Assembly (NCBI RefSeq): GCF_000377505.1
Contig: NZ_KB898194.1
Coordinates: 151,845-215,844, forward strand
Source: Paenibacillus massiliensis 2301065 = DSM 16942
Lineage (GTDB): Bacteria > Bacillota > Bacilli > Paenibacillales > Paenibacillaceae
Reading direction: 5' to 3'
DNA length: 64,000 nt
In this document: piece after piece, positions 7,416 through 15,799 of the stretch
How positions within the stretch are numbered: the stretch's first letter is position 1
How the letters are laid out: each line of letters begins with the position of its first letter
Notes under the pieces: generated by a model
Seen by the model: only the letters and a program-made list of their open reading frames with translations
Told to the model about the DNA's origin: nothing
Database searches by the model: none
Made by a program: the position numbers and the translations under genes

Positions 7416-9181
7416 AAAAAATAATCAATCAGGCTGAGAATGTTGTCATGGAGATGTGCAACGGGATTGCGCTTGCGCACCCGGAGCTTGAATTTTTGAA
7501 GAAATATAAAGTGATTAAGCGCAGAGAGATCCAGACTGATAAAGTCAGTCTCATCAGTGGCGGCGGTAGTGGACATGAGCCGGCTCACGCGGGCTACGTC
7601 GGAAAAGGCATGCTGGATGCAGCCGTGTGTGGGGATGTGTTCGCATCTCCTTCCCAAATCCAGGTGTATCAGGCGATCAAGGCCACGGCCAGTGACAAGG
7701 GTACACTCTTGATTATCAAGAACTATAGTGGAGATATGATGAACTTCAAGAATGCGGCGCATCTGGCAGAGGAAGATGGCATCGACGTACAGTATGTACG
7801 GGTTGAGGATGACATTGCTGTACAAGACAGCCTATATACTGTAGGTCGCCGTGGCGTTGCTGGTACGGTACTCGTTCACAAAATCGCCGGAGCAGCAGCA
7901 GAAGAAGGACGCAGTCTGGCAGAGGTAAAAGCAGTGGCGGAGAAAGCAGCACAGAATGTGCGTAGCATTGGTTTTGGATTCACATCCTGTACGGTTCCAG
8001 CCAAGGGTACCCCGACATTCGAGATTGCAGCGGACGAAATGGAATTCGGTGTAGGTATCCATGGTGAACCAGGCATTCGCCGTGAGAAAATCGTATCCGC
8101 AGATGAGCTGGCAGGCCGGATGGTCGGGGCATTACTGGCAGATATGAAGCTGGACAAGGATGCATCTGCCGAGATTGCGGTGCTTGTGAATGGCTTTGGC
8201 GCAACACCACTTCAGGAGCTGTACCTGCTGAACAATTCGGTTCAGCGGGAGCTTGCAGGGCATGCAGGTCTACAGGTGGCTACGACGTTTATTGGCAACT
8301 ACATGACAAGTATTGATATGGCAGGGGCATCCCTTACCATACTGAAGCTGGATGACGAACTGAAGACACTGTTGTTCAAGGAAAGTGATGCGCCTGCGTT
8401 CAAGGTATCCGGTCCTCCCGCAGCACAAGTGGCATACTCCGAAGCGTTAGAGTCTGCTCAGAGTGAAGACGCTCCGGTATCGTATGAAGTGGAGACGCCT
8501 GCAACGTCTGCAGTGATTAGCAACAATCAATTCTCCTTGGACAATATTGTCTACCTGATGGATAAAATGAGCGAGATCATCATCAAGAATGAAGTGCCAT
8601 TCTGTGAACTGGATTCCCATGCGGGTGATGGCGATTTCGGCATGAGTGTGGCCAAGGGCTTCCGTCAGTTGAAGCGCGAATGGAATCACATCATAAATGA
8701 AGAGAAGAAAGACATCGGTTCGTTCCTCAATGCCTGTTCGCTCGTAATCATGGAATACTGTGGTGGAGCGTCTGGCCCGATCTGGGGTTCGGCCTTTCGT
8801 GCAGCAGGCAAGGCTGTGGGGGATGTACAGCAATTGAGCGTTGCTGCATTTGCCGAAATGATGCAGGCGGCGGTTCAAGGTATTCAATCGACAGGAGAGC
8901 GCTCCTTCGGTCGGGGTGCCGTTGTAGGAGACAAGACATTGATTGATGCACTTGTTCCATGTGCCGATGCTTGGACGCAAAGTGCGGAGTCTGGCGATGA
9001 CTTCAAAACCGCATTTGCCAAAGGTGCAGCAGCAGCCGTCGAGGGAGCGAAGAAAACGGAAGATATCGTGGCACGCTTGGGCCGGGCAGGCACAGTCGGT
9101 GATCGTAGTCTGGGATATCCTGATGCTGGCGCTTACGCACTAGGCGTTATTTTCACAGAGCTGTCCGAGTCGATGAAATAA
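7412..9181 (+). CDS. dhaKL: dihydroxyacetone kinase, fused DhaK-DhaL, ATP type
   Basis: Phosphorylates dihydroxyacetone to DHAP, completing the glycerol route begun by gldA. Residues about 1-330 are the DhaK domain: SGGGSGHEPAHAG contains His55 of the substrate pocket, and His217 in GVGIHGEPG is the residue that binds DHA covalently. A linker of about 40 residues leads to the DhaL nucleotide domain (about 375-589) with DSHAGDGDFG, CGGASGPIWGSAF and GTVGDRSLGYPDAGA. Fusion of K and L in 589 residues is the form of ATP-dependent single-chain kinases (Citrobacter type), not the PTS-dependent three-subunit enzyme. No dhaM lies nearby, which agrees. Confidence 0.95.
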   Translation: MKKIINQAENVVMEMCNGIALAHPELEFLKKYKVIKRREIQTDKVSLISGGGSGHEPAHAGYVGKGMLDAAVCGDVFASPSQIQVYQAIKATASDKGTLLIIKNYSGDMMNFKNAAHLAEEDGIDVQYVRVEDDIAVQDSLYTVGRRGVAGTVLVHKIAGAAAEEGRSLAEVKAVAEKAAQNVRSIGFGFTSCTVPAKGTPTFEIAADEMEFGVGIHGEPGIRREKIVSADELAGRMVGALLADMKLDKDASAEIAVLVNGFGATPLQELYLLNNSVQRELAGHAGLQVATTFIGNYMTSIDMAGASLTILKLDDELKTLLFKESDAPAFKVSGPPAAQVAYSEALESAQSEDAPVSYEVETPATSAVISNNQFSLDNIVYLMDKMSEIIIKNEVPFCELDSHAGDGDFGMSVAKGFRQLKREWNHIINEEKKDIGSFLNACSLVIMEYCGGASGPIWGSAFRAAGKAVGDVQQLSVAAFAEMMQAAVQGIQSTGERSFGRGAVVGDKTLIDALVPCADAWTQSAESGDDFKTAFAKGAAAAVEGAKKTEDIVARLGRAGTVGDRSLGYPDAGAYALGVIFTELSESMK

Positions 9182-9193
9182 CTACAGTAAACC

Positions 9194-9242
9194 AAAGAAA
9201 CGACTTTAGTCTAATGGAAGTTAGAACTAAAGTCGTTTCTTT
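9194..9242. terminator. strong bidirectional terminator between dhaKL and the GH32 gene
   Basis: A perfect 17-bp stem (AAAGAAACGACTTTAGT and complement) with a 15-base loop follows dhaKL by 12 bases. A-rich and T-rich flanks let it serve the convergent GH32 operon too. Confidence 0.9.
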
Positions 9243-9310
9243 AATTTAGATTTGTCCAACCTGCTAGGTAGAACGAACGTAAGAAAGTGCCTCGCTTAAT
9301 AAGGAATGAT

Positions 9311-10777
9311 TTAAATGGACTTATTTTCTGGAGCCGACAAGGTTAATTTTCTTAGGTTGATGGAGCCCCCTGTTGCTTGAATGGTTATTTTCTCACATGT
9401 GCTTTCGGGGAACAATAAACTGGTTAACGCATGCTCCCCGCCATTCATGAATAGCTCCATGGAAGCTGTATCCAACATTAAACGTAGCTCAAGCGAATCT
9501 CTAGAAATGATCGTAACGGATTGGGGCTTGGTAAACATCTCTGAGAAATCCACTTGCCCAGCGTTTTTACGATCTACTGTAAAGGTGCCATCCGTTGCAG
9601 AGTAGGTGATGGTCGATTGCTGCTGATCAGCGTGCTGTATAATGAGTTCCAATAAGTGAGCGGAGCCCATATCAAATTTTATGTTCAGATCCAGGGCATC
9701 TAGTCCCCAAGTAAATTCCTTTGGCGTGCCATCCATGATCTCCAGATCGGAACTAGTCAAATGTACTTGTGAGAAATAGCTGTCTGCTTCTTCAACGGGC
9801 ATTTGCACAAGAAGGGTTTCATCATTTACTTGCTTTAGTTCAAGCACACGCGGTACGGTCATTGCGCCTCTCCAGCCCGATGTGGGCACTTGATTGGCGT
9901 AACGCCAGTTGCTCATCCAACCCAGATATATGCGCCGTCCATCTTGCTCAGGTATGTCTGAGAAGCTCACACCTGCATAGTTATCACGTCCATGGTCAAG
10001 GATGCGGATACTTTCATCGTCGGGCTTAAATGTGATTCCGTCAAAGGAACCGATAAAATATTGCGTTAGTGAGCCTGACTCCAATTCAGGATTATCTCCG
10101 ACACTAACCAATAACACCCACTTGGTCGTGTTCGTCCCCTCAATCGTTAACGGGAAAAGATCAGGGCATTCCCACACGCCATCATGTATACCGATTCCAT
10201 CTCCAAACTCACTGGTTAGTGTCCATTCCTTCAAGTCAGAAGAGATAAAAAAGGTTATAGTCTGCCCAGTAGCAAGGGCCATGATCCATTGTTCAGTAGG
10301 TGGATGCCAGAATACTTTAGGATCTCTGAAGTCGACTTTGCCTTCACTACGCAAGACTGGATTGCCATCATATTTCATCCAGCTTCTCCCTTGATCATGA
10401 CTGTAGGCCAAGCTTTGAGCTTGAACAGCTGGACCTCCATTGATTCCGTCCTTATGGCTAGTGAATATGGCTACAATGCCTGGCTTATTCGGGAAGAAAC
10501 CAGTCGTATTATTCCAGTCAATGACGGCGCTCCCGGAGAATATGGTTCCGTTGTCATCTGGGTATAAAGCAATACCGAGCTCCTCCCAGTGAATCAGATC
10601 TGTACTAACGGCATGCCCCCAGTGCATAGGGCCCCATGTCGTTCCGTAAGGATGATACTGGTAAAACAAATGATACTCTCCCTCAAAATAGACAAGACCA
10701 TTAGGATCATTAATCCAGTGTTCCTTCGGAGAAAAGTGCCATGCTGGTCTATATTTCACTAATTCTATGCTATTCAT
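9311..10777 (-). CDS. glycoside hydrolase family 32 (fructan beta-fructosidase / sucrose hydrolase)
   Basis: The enzyme should release fructose from sucrose, inulin- or levan-type oligofructosides. The 488-residue protein has the GH32 signatures: WINDPNG with nucleophile Asp24, FRDPKVF with the transition-state Asp152, and WECPDLF with acid/base Glu203. A C-terminal beta-sandwich (about 340-488) follows the five-blade propeller. There is no signal peptide, so it acts in the cytoplasm on imported sugar. GGAGGC lies 7 bases before the ATG. It is the last gene of a leftward operon after a binding protein and two permeases. Phosphorylated versus free substrate cannot be decided; an ABC rather than PTS importer favours unphosphorylated fructosides. 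Confidence 0.92.
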   Translation of the reverse strand: MNSIELVKYRPAWHFSPKEHWINDPNGLVYFEGEYHLFYQYHPYGTTWGPMHWGHAVSTDLIHWEELGIALYPDDNGTIFSGSAVIDWNNTTGFFPNKPGIVAIFTSHKDGINGGPAVQAQSLAYSHDQGRSWMKYDGNPVLRSEGKVDFRDPKVFWHPPTEQWIMALATGQTITFFISSDLKEWTLTSEFGDGIGIHDGVWECPDLFPLTIEGTNTTKWVLLVSVGDNPELESGSLTQYFIGSFDGITFKPDDESIRILDHGRDNYAGVSFSDIPEQDGRRIYLGWMSNWRYANQVPTSGWRGAMTVPRVLELKQVNDETLLVQMPVEEADSYFSQVHLTSSDLEIMDGTPKEFTWGLDALDLNIKFDMGSAHLLELIIQHADQQQSTITYSATDGTFTVDRKNAGQVDFSEMFTKPQSVTIISRDSLELRLMLDTASMELFMNGGEHALTSLLFPESTCEKITIQATGGSINLRKLTLSAPENKSI

Positions 10778-10794
10778 TATGTGGCCTCCATTAT

Positions 10795-12405
10795 TTAGGA
10801 ATTTGTATAACTATCGTATCCCTTTTGTTTAATAGCCAGCCATCTGTCCAGACCGAGTCTATTAAGCTCTTGCAAATATTCATTCCATTCCGCATCGACA
10901 TTACCATTTTTAATCCATTCCGCCCGTTTGCGGTTCACATAGGCAAATAGGTCCGTTTCGATCGTGGACAGCTGCTTTTGATCTTCAAGAGAGAAGAAGA
11001 TCGGCGGATAATTGTGATCAGCCTCCATATGTGGAACAAGCTTCTCCTTCATAAGGTCAAGCCTCCAGGAGGCATCGTCAGGCTTAGTGGTATACACTCC
11101 GTAATATTCATCCAGGATGGCTAGTGGACCGCCAATGTTCGTTTTTTGTCTTAGCTCAACAGGTGCGCTTCCTTCAAGAGGAAGATGAGTTAGCATGTTC
11201 TTGTTCTCGTCGAACTTGAAAATATTCTGTTGCGTTTCATCACCGTATGTTCCCCAATTGTTCTGTACAGATTGAATCGGCTCGTAGAGCTGATCAATCC
11301 ACTTCGCAGTTAATTCCAGATTTTTATTCGTGCTGGTAATCACCATCTTCCCACGACTGAACCCGAAATTGTTCGTTCGTGTTACGTTACTCTTGCCGTC
11401 CGGTCCAACCAGAGGTGGAAGTAGCTCATATTTATCGTTGTTGCCTGTGATGTTAGCTTTATCCCACTGAAAGTAAAGGCCGTAGCGGTGATCCTGTCCT
11501 TTGGCTAAGTAAGTATTGTAGTCCTGTTCAAATGACTCTTCATCGATTAAGTTCATTGCATACAATTCATGGAAATATTTGATCGCCTCCTTATATCCAT
11601 CCTGGTCTGCGGTAAACAGCACTTGGCCGTCATTGGTGACGACCGTATGATCCCCGTTGTCACCGAATCCAAAGGACCCAAACAGAAAGTTCATATCCTC
11701 GTTACCGTTGTTCATAATGAAGGACATGGGAATCTCATCCGCCTCACCGTTACCGTTTGGATCACCTTCCTTGAAGGCAAGCAGTGCCTTCTTCAGTTCC
11801 TCGGTTGTCGAAGGCATGTCTAGACCCAGCTTATTTAGCCACTCCATGTTGATCCAGGCCATACCATTAACGGAATGGATGCTCTCCTTGCCAGAGCCAA
11901 GCTCCTCAATCCAGGGGAAGGCATAAATATGACCATCAGGTGCAGTGATCATCGCTTTGTATTCAGGTGCTTCGTCCAGCACCTTTTTCAAATTAGGCAT
12001 ATGCTGTTCGATAAGCTCTTCTACCGGGACAATGGTTCCATCGCTTCCAAGCTGCAACAATTCATAGTCGGTATATCCAGCGTCCATAATGGCATCAGGC
12101 AAATCCCCGCTTGCGACGGCCAGGTTTCTTTTCTCGGTAAATGAATCAGAGGTATAGTTCTTCCAATTAATGTGGACCCCCGTGTGCTCCTCCAGTCTTT
12201 GATAGATCAGCTTCTCGTTCGGGTCTGAAGGAGCAAGCGGCGAGCTTTGGGTTATGAAATTCAGCGTTACTTTCTCTTGAAGGGGAAATGTGACGTTCTG
12301 CAGATTGTACTCTGGAGAAGCAGACGAGCCTGCATTGCCACCGCACCCCGCAAGGACAGCTACAGATAAAGCGAAGAGAGCAACAGGTTTAAAGTTGATT
12401 TTCAT
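10795..12405 (-). CDS. sugar ABC transporter substrate-binding lipoprotein (LplA type)
   Basis: Membrane-anchored receptor delivering sugar to the two permeases encoded just upstream. The 536-residue protein begins with a lipoprotein signal (VALFALSVAVLAGCGG; lipid-modified Cys21) and a spacer rich in Gly and Ser. It then has a long type-I solute-binding fold with LPDAIMDAGYTDYELLQLGS and the WKNYTSDSFTEK region. Length is typical of the large LplA/YtcQ subfamily of Paenibacillus. AAGGAG lies 8 bases before the ATG. Spacing to the GH32 gene is 17 bp and to the permease 21 bp, so one transcript is likely. The linked GH32 enzyme suggests fructo-oligosaccharide or sucrose as ligand. Confidence 0.9.
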   Translation of the reverse strand: MKINFKPVALFALSVAVLAGCGGNAGSSASPEYNLQNVTFPLQEKVTLNFITQSSPLAPSDPNEKLIYQRLEEHTGVHINWKNYTSDSFTEKRNLAVASGDLPDAIMDAGYTDYELLQLGSDGTIVPVEELIEQHMPNLKKVLDEAPEYKAMITAPDGHIYAFPWIEELGSGKESIHSVNGMAWINMEWLNKLGLDMPSTTEELKKALLAFKEGDPNGNGEADEIPMSFIMNNGNEDMNFLFGSFGFGDNGDHTVVTNDGQVLFTADQDGYKEAIKYFHELYAMNLIDEESFEQDYNTYLAKGQDHRYGLYFQWDKANITGNNDKYELLPPLVGPDGKSNVTRTNNFGFSRGKMVITSTNKNLELTAKWIDQLYEPIQSVQNNWGTYGDETQQNIFKFDENKNMLTHLPLEGSAPVELRQKTNIGGPLAILDEYYGVYTTKPDDASWRLDLMKEKLVPHMEADHNYPPIFFSLEDQKQLSTIETDLFAYVNRKRAEWIKNGNVDAEWNEYLQELNRLGLDRWLAIKQKGYDSYTNS

Positions 12406-12426
12406 ATGAATTCTCCTTGCTTATGG

Positions 12427-13308
12427 TTATTTGATAGAGCCTACAAGAACACCCTTCTCGAAATATTTCTGGAAGAAAGGATACATAATCATAAGTGGCA
12501 GACTTGAGACAATAATGGAAGAATACTTGATCATTTCTGACAGTTTCTTAAGTTCTGCCTGGGCGAGCGCGTCTGAAATCATACCTGGGTCCACCTGGTT
12601 CTGGACGAGGATGGACCGAAGAACAAGCTGAAGAGGGTATAGCCGGTTACTCTCCAAATAGATCATGGCATCAAAATAGGAATTCCACTGTCCAACGAAA
12701 GCATATAGCGCGAGTACAAACACGATTGGTTTGGAGAGTGGAAGGACGATTTTGAAAAAAATACCGAGCTCTGATGCTCCATCAATCTGGGCTGCTTGGA
12801 AGAGCTCTTTCGGAAGACCCATAAAATAGGTGCGGGCTAATATAATATTGAATACGCTGACAGCACTAGGCAAAATGATAGACCAAATGGTATCCAGCAT
12901 ACCCAAATCCTTCACGACCAGAAAGGTAGGAATCAGTCCGCCACTGAAAAACATCGTAATTAGAAATAAGATCATAAAAAGCCTTTTACCGACAAATCCT
13001 TCGATAGATAATGGATAAGCTGCCAGCACGGATACGATCACAGTTGCAGCAGCAAAGGCAGCCGAGTAGAGCAAGGAGTTGAAGAAGCCTCGAATCATAG
13101 CTTCGTTGCCTAGTATCTTCTCGTAGCCCACCAGGCTCCAATCCGATGGGCTGATCGCCAGACCCTTCGTGATGAGCACGTTGGGATTGAGAAAGGAGGC
13201 GAGCAGGACATAGAGCAGTGGAAAAAGGATGATTAATACGAAAAGAGCAAGGATGACATAATTGACCCCAAGCAGTACACGGTCTTTTTTCGATAATTGA
13301 AGATTCAT
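12427..13308 (-). CDS. carbohydrate ABC transporter permease (YtcP/LplC type)
   Basis: Inner-membrane permease subunit with six predicted helices in 293 residues, starting with a basic cytoplasmic tail and VILALFVLIILFPLLYVLLA. The permease EAA loop reads LPKELFQAAQIDGASELGIF (about residues 175-195), the ATPase contact site. The end, EKGVLVGSIK, is the characteristic C-terminus of this subfamily (KGVMVGAIKG in relatives). GGAGG lies 4 bases before the ATG. It pairs with the permease at 13320. No ATPase gene is present; such systems normally use a shared MsmX-like ATPase encoded elsewhere. Confidence 0.92.
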   Translation of the reverse strand: MNLQLSKKDRVLLGVNYVILALFVLIILFPLLYVLLASFLNPNVLITKGLAISPSDWSLVGYEKILGNEAMIRGFFNSLLYSAAFAAATVIVSVLAAYPLSIEGFVGKRLFMILFLITMFFSGGLIPTFLVVKDLGMLDTIWSIILPSAVSVFNIILARTYFMGLPKELFQAAQIDGASELGIFFKIVLPLSKPIVFVLALYAFVGQWNSYFDAMIYLESNRLYPLQLVLRSILVQNQVDPGMISDALAQAELKKLSEMIKYSSIIVSSLPLMIMYPFFQKYFEKGVLVGSIK

Positions 13309-13319
13309 GGGTCCTCCTT

Positions 13320-14261
13320 CTAATACAGGCCTTCGCCTTCATTCAGCTTCTTTACAACCGCATTAACGAATACCAGCAGAATCACGTTAATTACGGAGTT
13401 GAAAAGACCTATAGCTGTGGAATAAGCATAATCACCGGATTGTAGCCCTACCTTGTACACGTAGGTAGCAATAATTTCCGAGGTAGGAGAATTTAATGGT
13501 GTCTGCATCAGGAAAGCTTTCTCATAACCAATGGACATAATACCGCCTGCAGATAATATAAATAACACCGCCATAACTGGCTTCAAGGCAGGAAGGTCAA
13601 TATGCCAAATGCGCTTAAGCAGAGAGGCCCCATCCACAGTAGCTGCATCATGTAGCTGCGGATCAACATTGGAAAGCGCTGCCACGTAGATGATTGATGA
13701 CCACCCAGCACTTTGCCATATCCCGGATAGTATATAGATGGTGCGGAAGTAGGCAGGATCTGACATAAAAGAGATGGGTTTATCGGTAAATAGAGTAACC
13801 ATAGAATTGACAAGTCCCGTTGGTGATAAAAAGACGAATAGCATTCCCGTAACAACAACAACAGATATGAAATTGGGAGCATATAGGATCAACTGAACAT
13901 TCTTTTTAAGTTTTTGCCCTTTCAGCAAATTCAGCATCAGTGCCAGCACGATCGGGATAGGAAACCCTAGAATCAACCCGTAAGCGCTTAATTTAAACGT
14001 ATTTAGAAATATGTCGTAAAAGTTAGGTGACGTCAGAAAACGAGAAAAATGCTCAAAACCTACCCAATCACTCCCCCAAATACCTTTCATTGGACTAAAG
14101 TTCTTAAATGCGATGATGGAACCATACATGGGCACATATTTGAAGATGATGGTCAAGATCAAAGCGGGAAGCAAAAATAAGTAAAGGATATAATTTCTGA
14201 ATACATAATGAATCCAACTGTTTTTTTGTGTTGCTATAACGGTTGTGTTTTTCAAGTTCAT
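13320..14261 (-). CDS. carbohydrate ABC transporter permease (LplB type)
   Basis: First gene of the leftward fructan operon. ATG 14261 is preferred, with GGGAGGAG directly upstream; a TTG four codons earlier has no site. The 313-residue protein has six helices after a short basic tail (YLFLLPALILTIIFKYVPMY is helix 1). Its EAA loop reads VDPQLHDAATVDGASLLKRI. The C-terminus VKKLNEGEGLY matches the subfamily (KKLSETSLW-like). It forms the heterodimeric channel with the permease at 12427. The promoter and operators lie in the 197-bp gap to the divergent LacI gene. Confidence 0.92.
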   Translation of the reverse strand: MNLKNTTVIATQKNSWIHYVFRNYILYLFLLPALILTIIFKYVPMYGSIIAFKNFSPMKGIWGSDWVGFEHFSRFLTSPNFYDIFLNTFKLSAYGLILGFPIPIVLALMLNLLKGQKLKKNVQLILYAPNFISVVVVTGMLFVFLSPTGLVNSMVTLFTDKPISFMSDPAYFRTIYILSGIWQSAGWSSIIYVAALSNVDPQLHDAATVDGASLLKRIWHIDLPALKPVMAVLFILSAGGIMSIGYEKAFLMQTPLNSPTSEIIATYVYKVGLQSGDYAYSTAIGLFNSVINVILLVFVNAVVKKLNEGEGLY

Positions 14262-14329
14262 AACTCCTCCCAAGATTGCGCTTCCAAGTTGTAGTCACCT
14301 TTGATTAAGAAGACCCTGATTCGAGAGCA

Positions 14330-14369
14330 ATTATATGTCAACCGGATAACATATGTCAACCGGTTTCAT
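14330..14369 (-). promoter_or_regulatory. consensus promoter overlapped by repeated LacI-type operators (fructan operon)
   Basis: On the minus strand an exact TTGACA (14359-14354) and an exact TATAAT (14335-14330) are 18 bases apart. The 12-mer TATGTCAACCGG occurs twice (14334-14345 and 14352-14363). The second copy extends to AACCGGTT, a perfect palindrome with the central CG typical of LacI-family operators. One copy covers the -35 and the other fills the spacer, so a bound repressor would block the polymerase. Confidence 0.8.
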
Positions 14370-14458
14370 AAAAGCGGTAAATGTGGTTTAATGGTAAAGG
14401 AATAGGTTATGATTAGCGTAACGAATACTTGAGGAATTTTGACAATAGGACGGTGTGA

Positions 14459-15448
14459 ATGAAATTGAATCCGAAGATTGGAGACGTCGCAGAAAGAGCA
14501 GGCGTTTCAAAAACAACTGTATCACGTGTGATGAACAATAGAGGTTATATTAGCGAGGAAACGAAAGCGGCCGTTTTTGGTGCAATGAGGGAACTGAATT
14601 ATTTTCCTAACGATGTTGCTAGATCGCTGTTTAATAAAAAGACGAATCTGATTGGATTGATCGTACCGACAATTAATAATCCGTTTTTTAGTGAATTAGC
14701 TTTTCACATCGAGAGCATTTGTTCAGCAAAGGGCTATAAAGTGCTTCTGTGTAATAGCCTTGGAAGTGAGGATAACGAAAGACGATATATCGAAATGTTA
14801 ATGCGTAATCAGGTGGATGGAGTCATAGTGAGCTCTCACAACAGAGGGATTAGCGACTACAGTCAAAATAAGCTGGCGGTCGTCGCAGTTGATCGTTACC
14901 TGTCACCCTCAGTTCCTGTTGTCGGCTCCGATAACTATGCAGGTGGAAAGCTCGCTACAGAACTGCTGCTTCGTCGTGGGTGCACGGACATTATCCACAT
15001 CAACGGGCCAATTGAGTTGGAGACACCAGCGAACCTGAGACGGCAAGCCTACGAGGACGTGATGAGGGAACATGGTATGGCTGCAAAAGTATACGAGAAT
15101 CACAAGTCATTTGATCAAAAAGCGTACATCGACTTATTTGATCAAATTGTTCAGGAGAATCCAGGATTGGATGGCGTATTTGCCAGTGATGATTTAATCG
15201 CAGCCACTTTTTTGCAGTATGCTAAACGACAAGGAATACGTGTCCCCGAAGATATCAAGGTCATCGGATACGACGGCTCGGATAACGTACAGGCATTTCT
15301 ACCTGAATTATCTACAATACGCCAGCCCATAGAAGAAATTGCGCAGGAATCTATCCGGATATTGCTGGAGAAAATAGATGGGGAAGCGGATCATGAAGCC
15401 GAGGAACGGTATCTTCCGGTTACACTCTTGGAAAGGGAAACCACTTAG
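14459..15448 (+). CDS. LacI-family repressor of the fructan operon
   Basis: The 329-residue protein starts with a LacI helix-turn-helix (IGDVAERAGVSKTTVSRVMN, about residues 7-26) and hinge helix (NDVARSLFNKKTN). A periplasmic-binding-like effector domain (IGLIVPTINNPFFSELAFHI onward) ends in the usual dimer interface. AGGA lies 8 bases before the ATG. It is divergent from the permease/GH32 operon, whose promoter carries repeated CG-centred palindromic motifs. It therefore almost certainly represses that operon and responds to a fructoside or fructose derivative (inference). A fructokinase remnant follows it. Confidence 0.9.
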   Translation: MKLNPKIGDVAERAGVSKTTVSRVMNNRGYISEETKAAVFGAMRELNYFPNDVARSLFNKKTNLIGLIVPTINNPFFSELAFHIESICSAKGYKVLLCNSLGSEDNERRYIEMLMRNQVDGVIVSSHNRGISDYSQNKLAVVAVDRYLSPSVPVVGSDNYAGGKLATELLLRRGCTDIIHINGPIELETPANLRRQAYEDVMREHGMAAKVYENHKSFDQKAYIDLFDQIVQENPGLDGVFASDDLIAATFLQYAKRQGIRVPEDIKVIGYDGSDNVQAFLPELSTIRQPIEEIAQESIRILLEKIDGEADHEAEERYLPVTLLERETT

Positions 15449-15482
15449 GTGGTTTCTCAATGTTATGACAACCGATTAATAT

Positions 15483-15674
15483 ATTGCAGTTGCTGCGCGA
15501 TTAAAGCCCTTTGTAAAGGTGGATCAAATGATTCGGATCGGCGACTGCCATGATGGATTAAAGCGAGGAATCTCTATGTCTGACTTGGTTAAGGTGAGCG
15601 AGGAGGAGCTTCAAATAATTGCAGGCATAACGGAGAGAGAAGCTGTTTTGCACTTTAAAACCCTGAGAAATTAA
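15483..15674 (+). pseudogene. remnant of a PfkB-family fructokinase
   Basis: A frame open from about 15483 with no good start ends in MSDLVKVSEEELQIIAGITE and a short tail. This matches the SADLVKVSEEEL-LTG stretch in the middle of ScrK-type fructokinases. Everything before and after that stretch of a normal 300-residue kinase is missing. AGCGAGGA does precede the ATG at 15576, so a 32-residue peptide could be made, but it would lack the active site. The position after the LacI gene of a GH32 operon is where a fructokinase would be expected. I read it as an internal deletion relic. Confidence 0.6.
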
Positions 15675-15678
15675 TTCA

Positions 15679-15716
15679 TAGCCACATAACGGCTGAATAC
15701 AACCGTCATGTGGCTA
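15679..15716. terminator. hairpin between the fructokinase remnant and the Rieske oxidoreductase gene
   Basis: TAGCCACATAACGG pairs with CCGTCATGTGGCTA (one mismatch, 10-base loop). It lacks a good T tract but lies between convergent genes. Confidence 0.5.
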
Positions 15717-15799
15717 ATGAATTGGCCAAATCAGCATCAGCAACAGACCTGTGATGGAGGCACGGCACTCACATTAAATCATTTAATATGTTCAAGGTC

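Noticed and set aside
8447..8980. Long minus-strand frame inside dhaKL
   Set aside because: Shadow of the real coding strand; no start signal and no recognisable domain.
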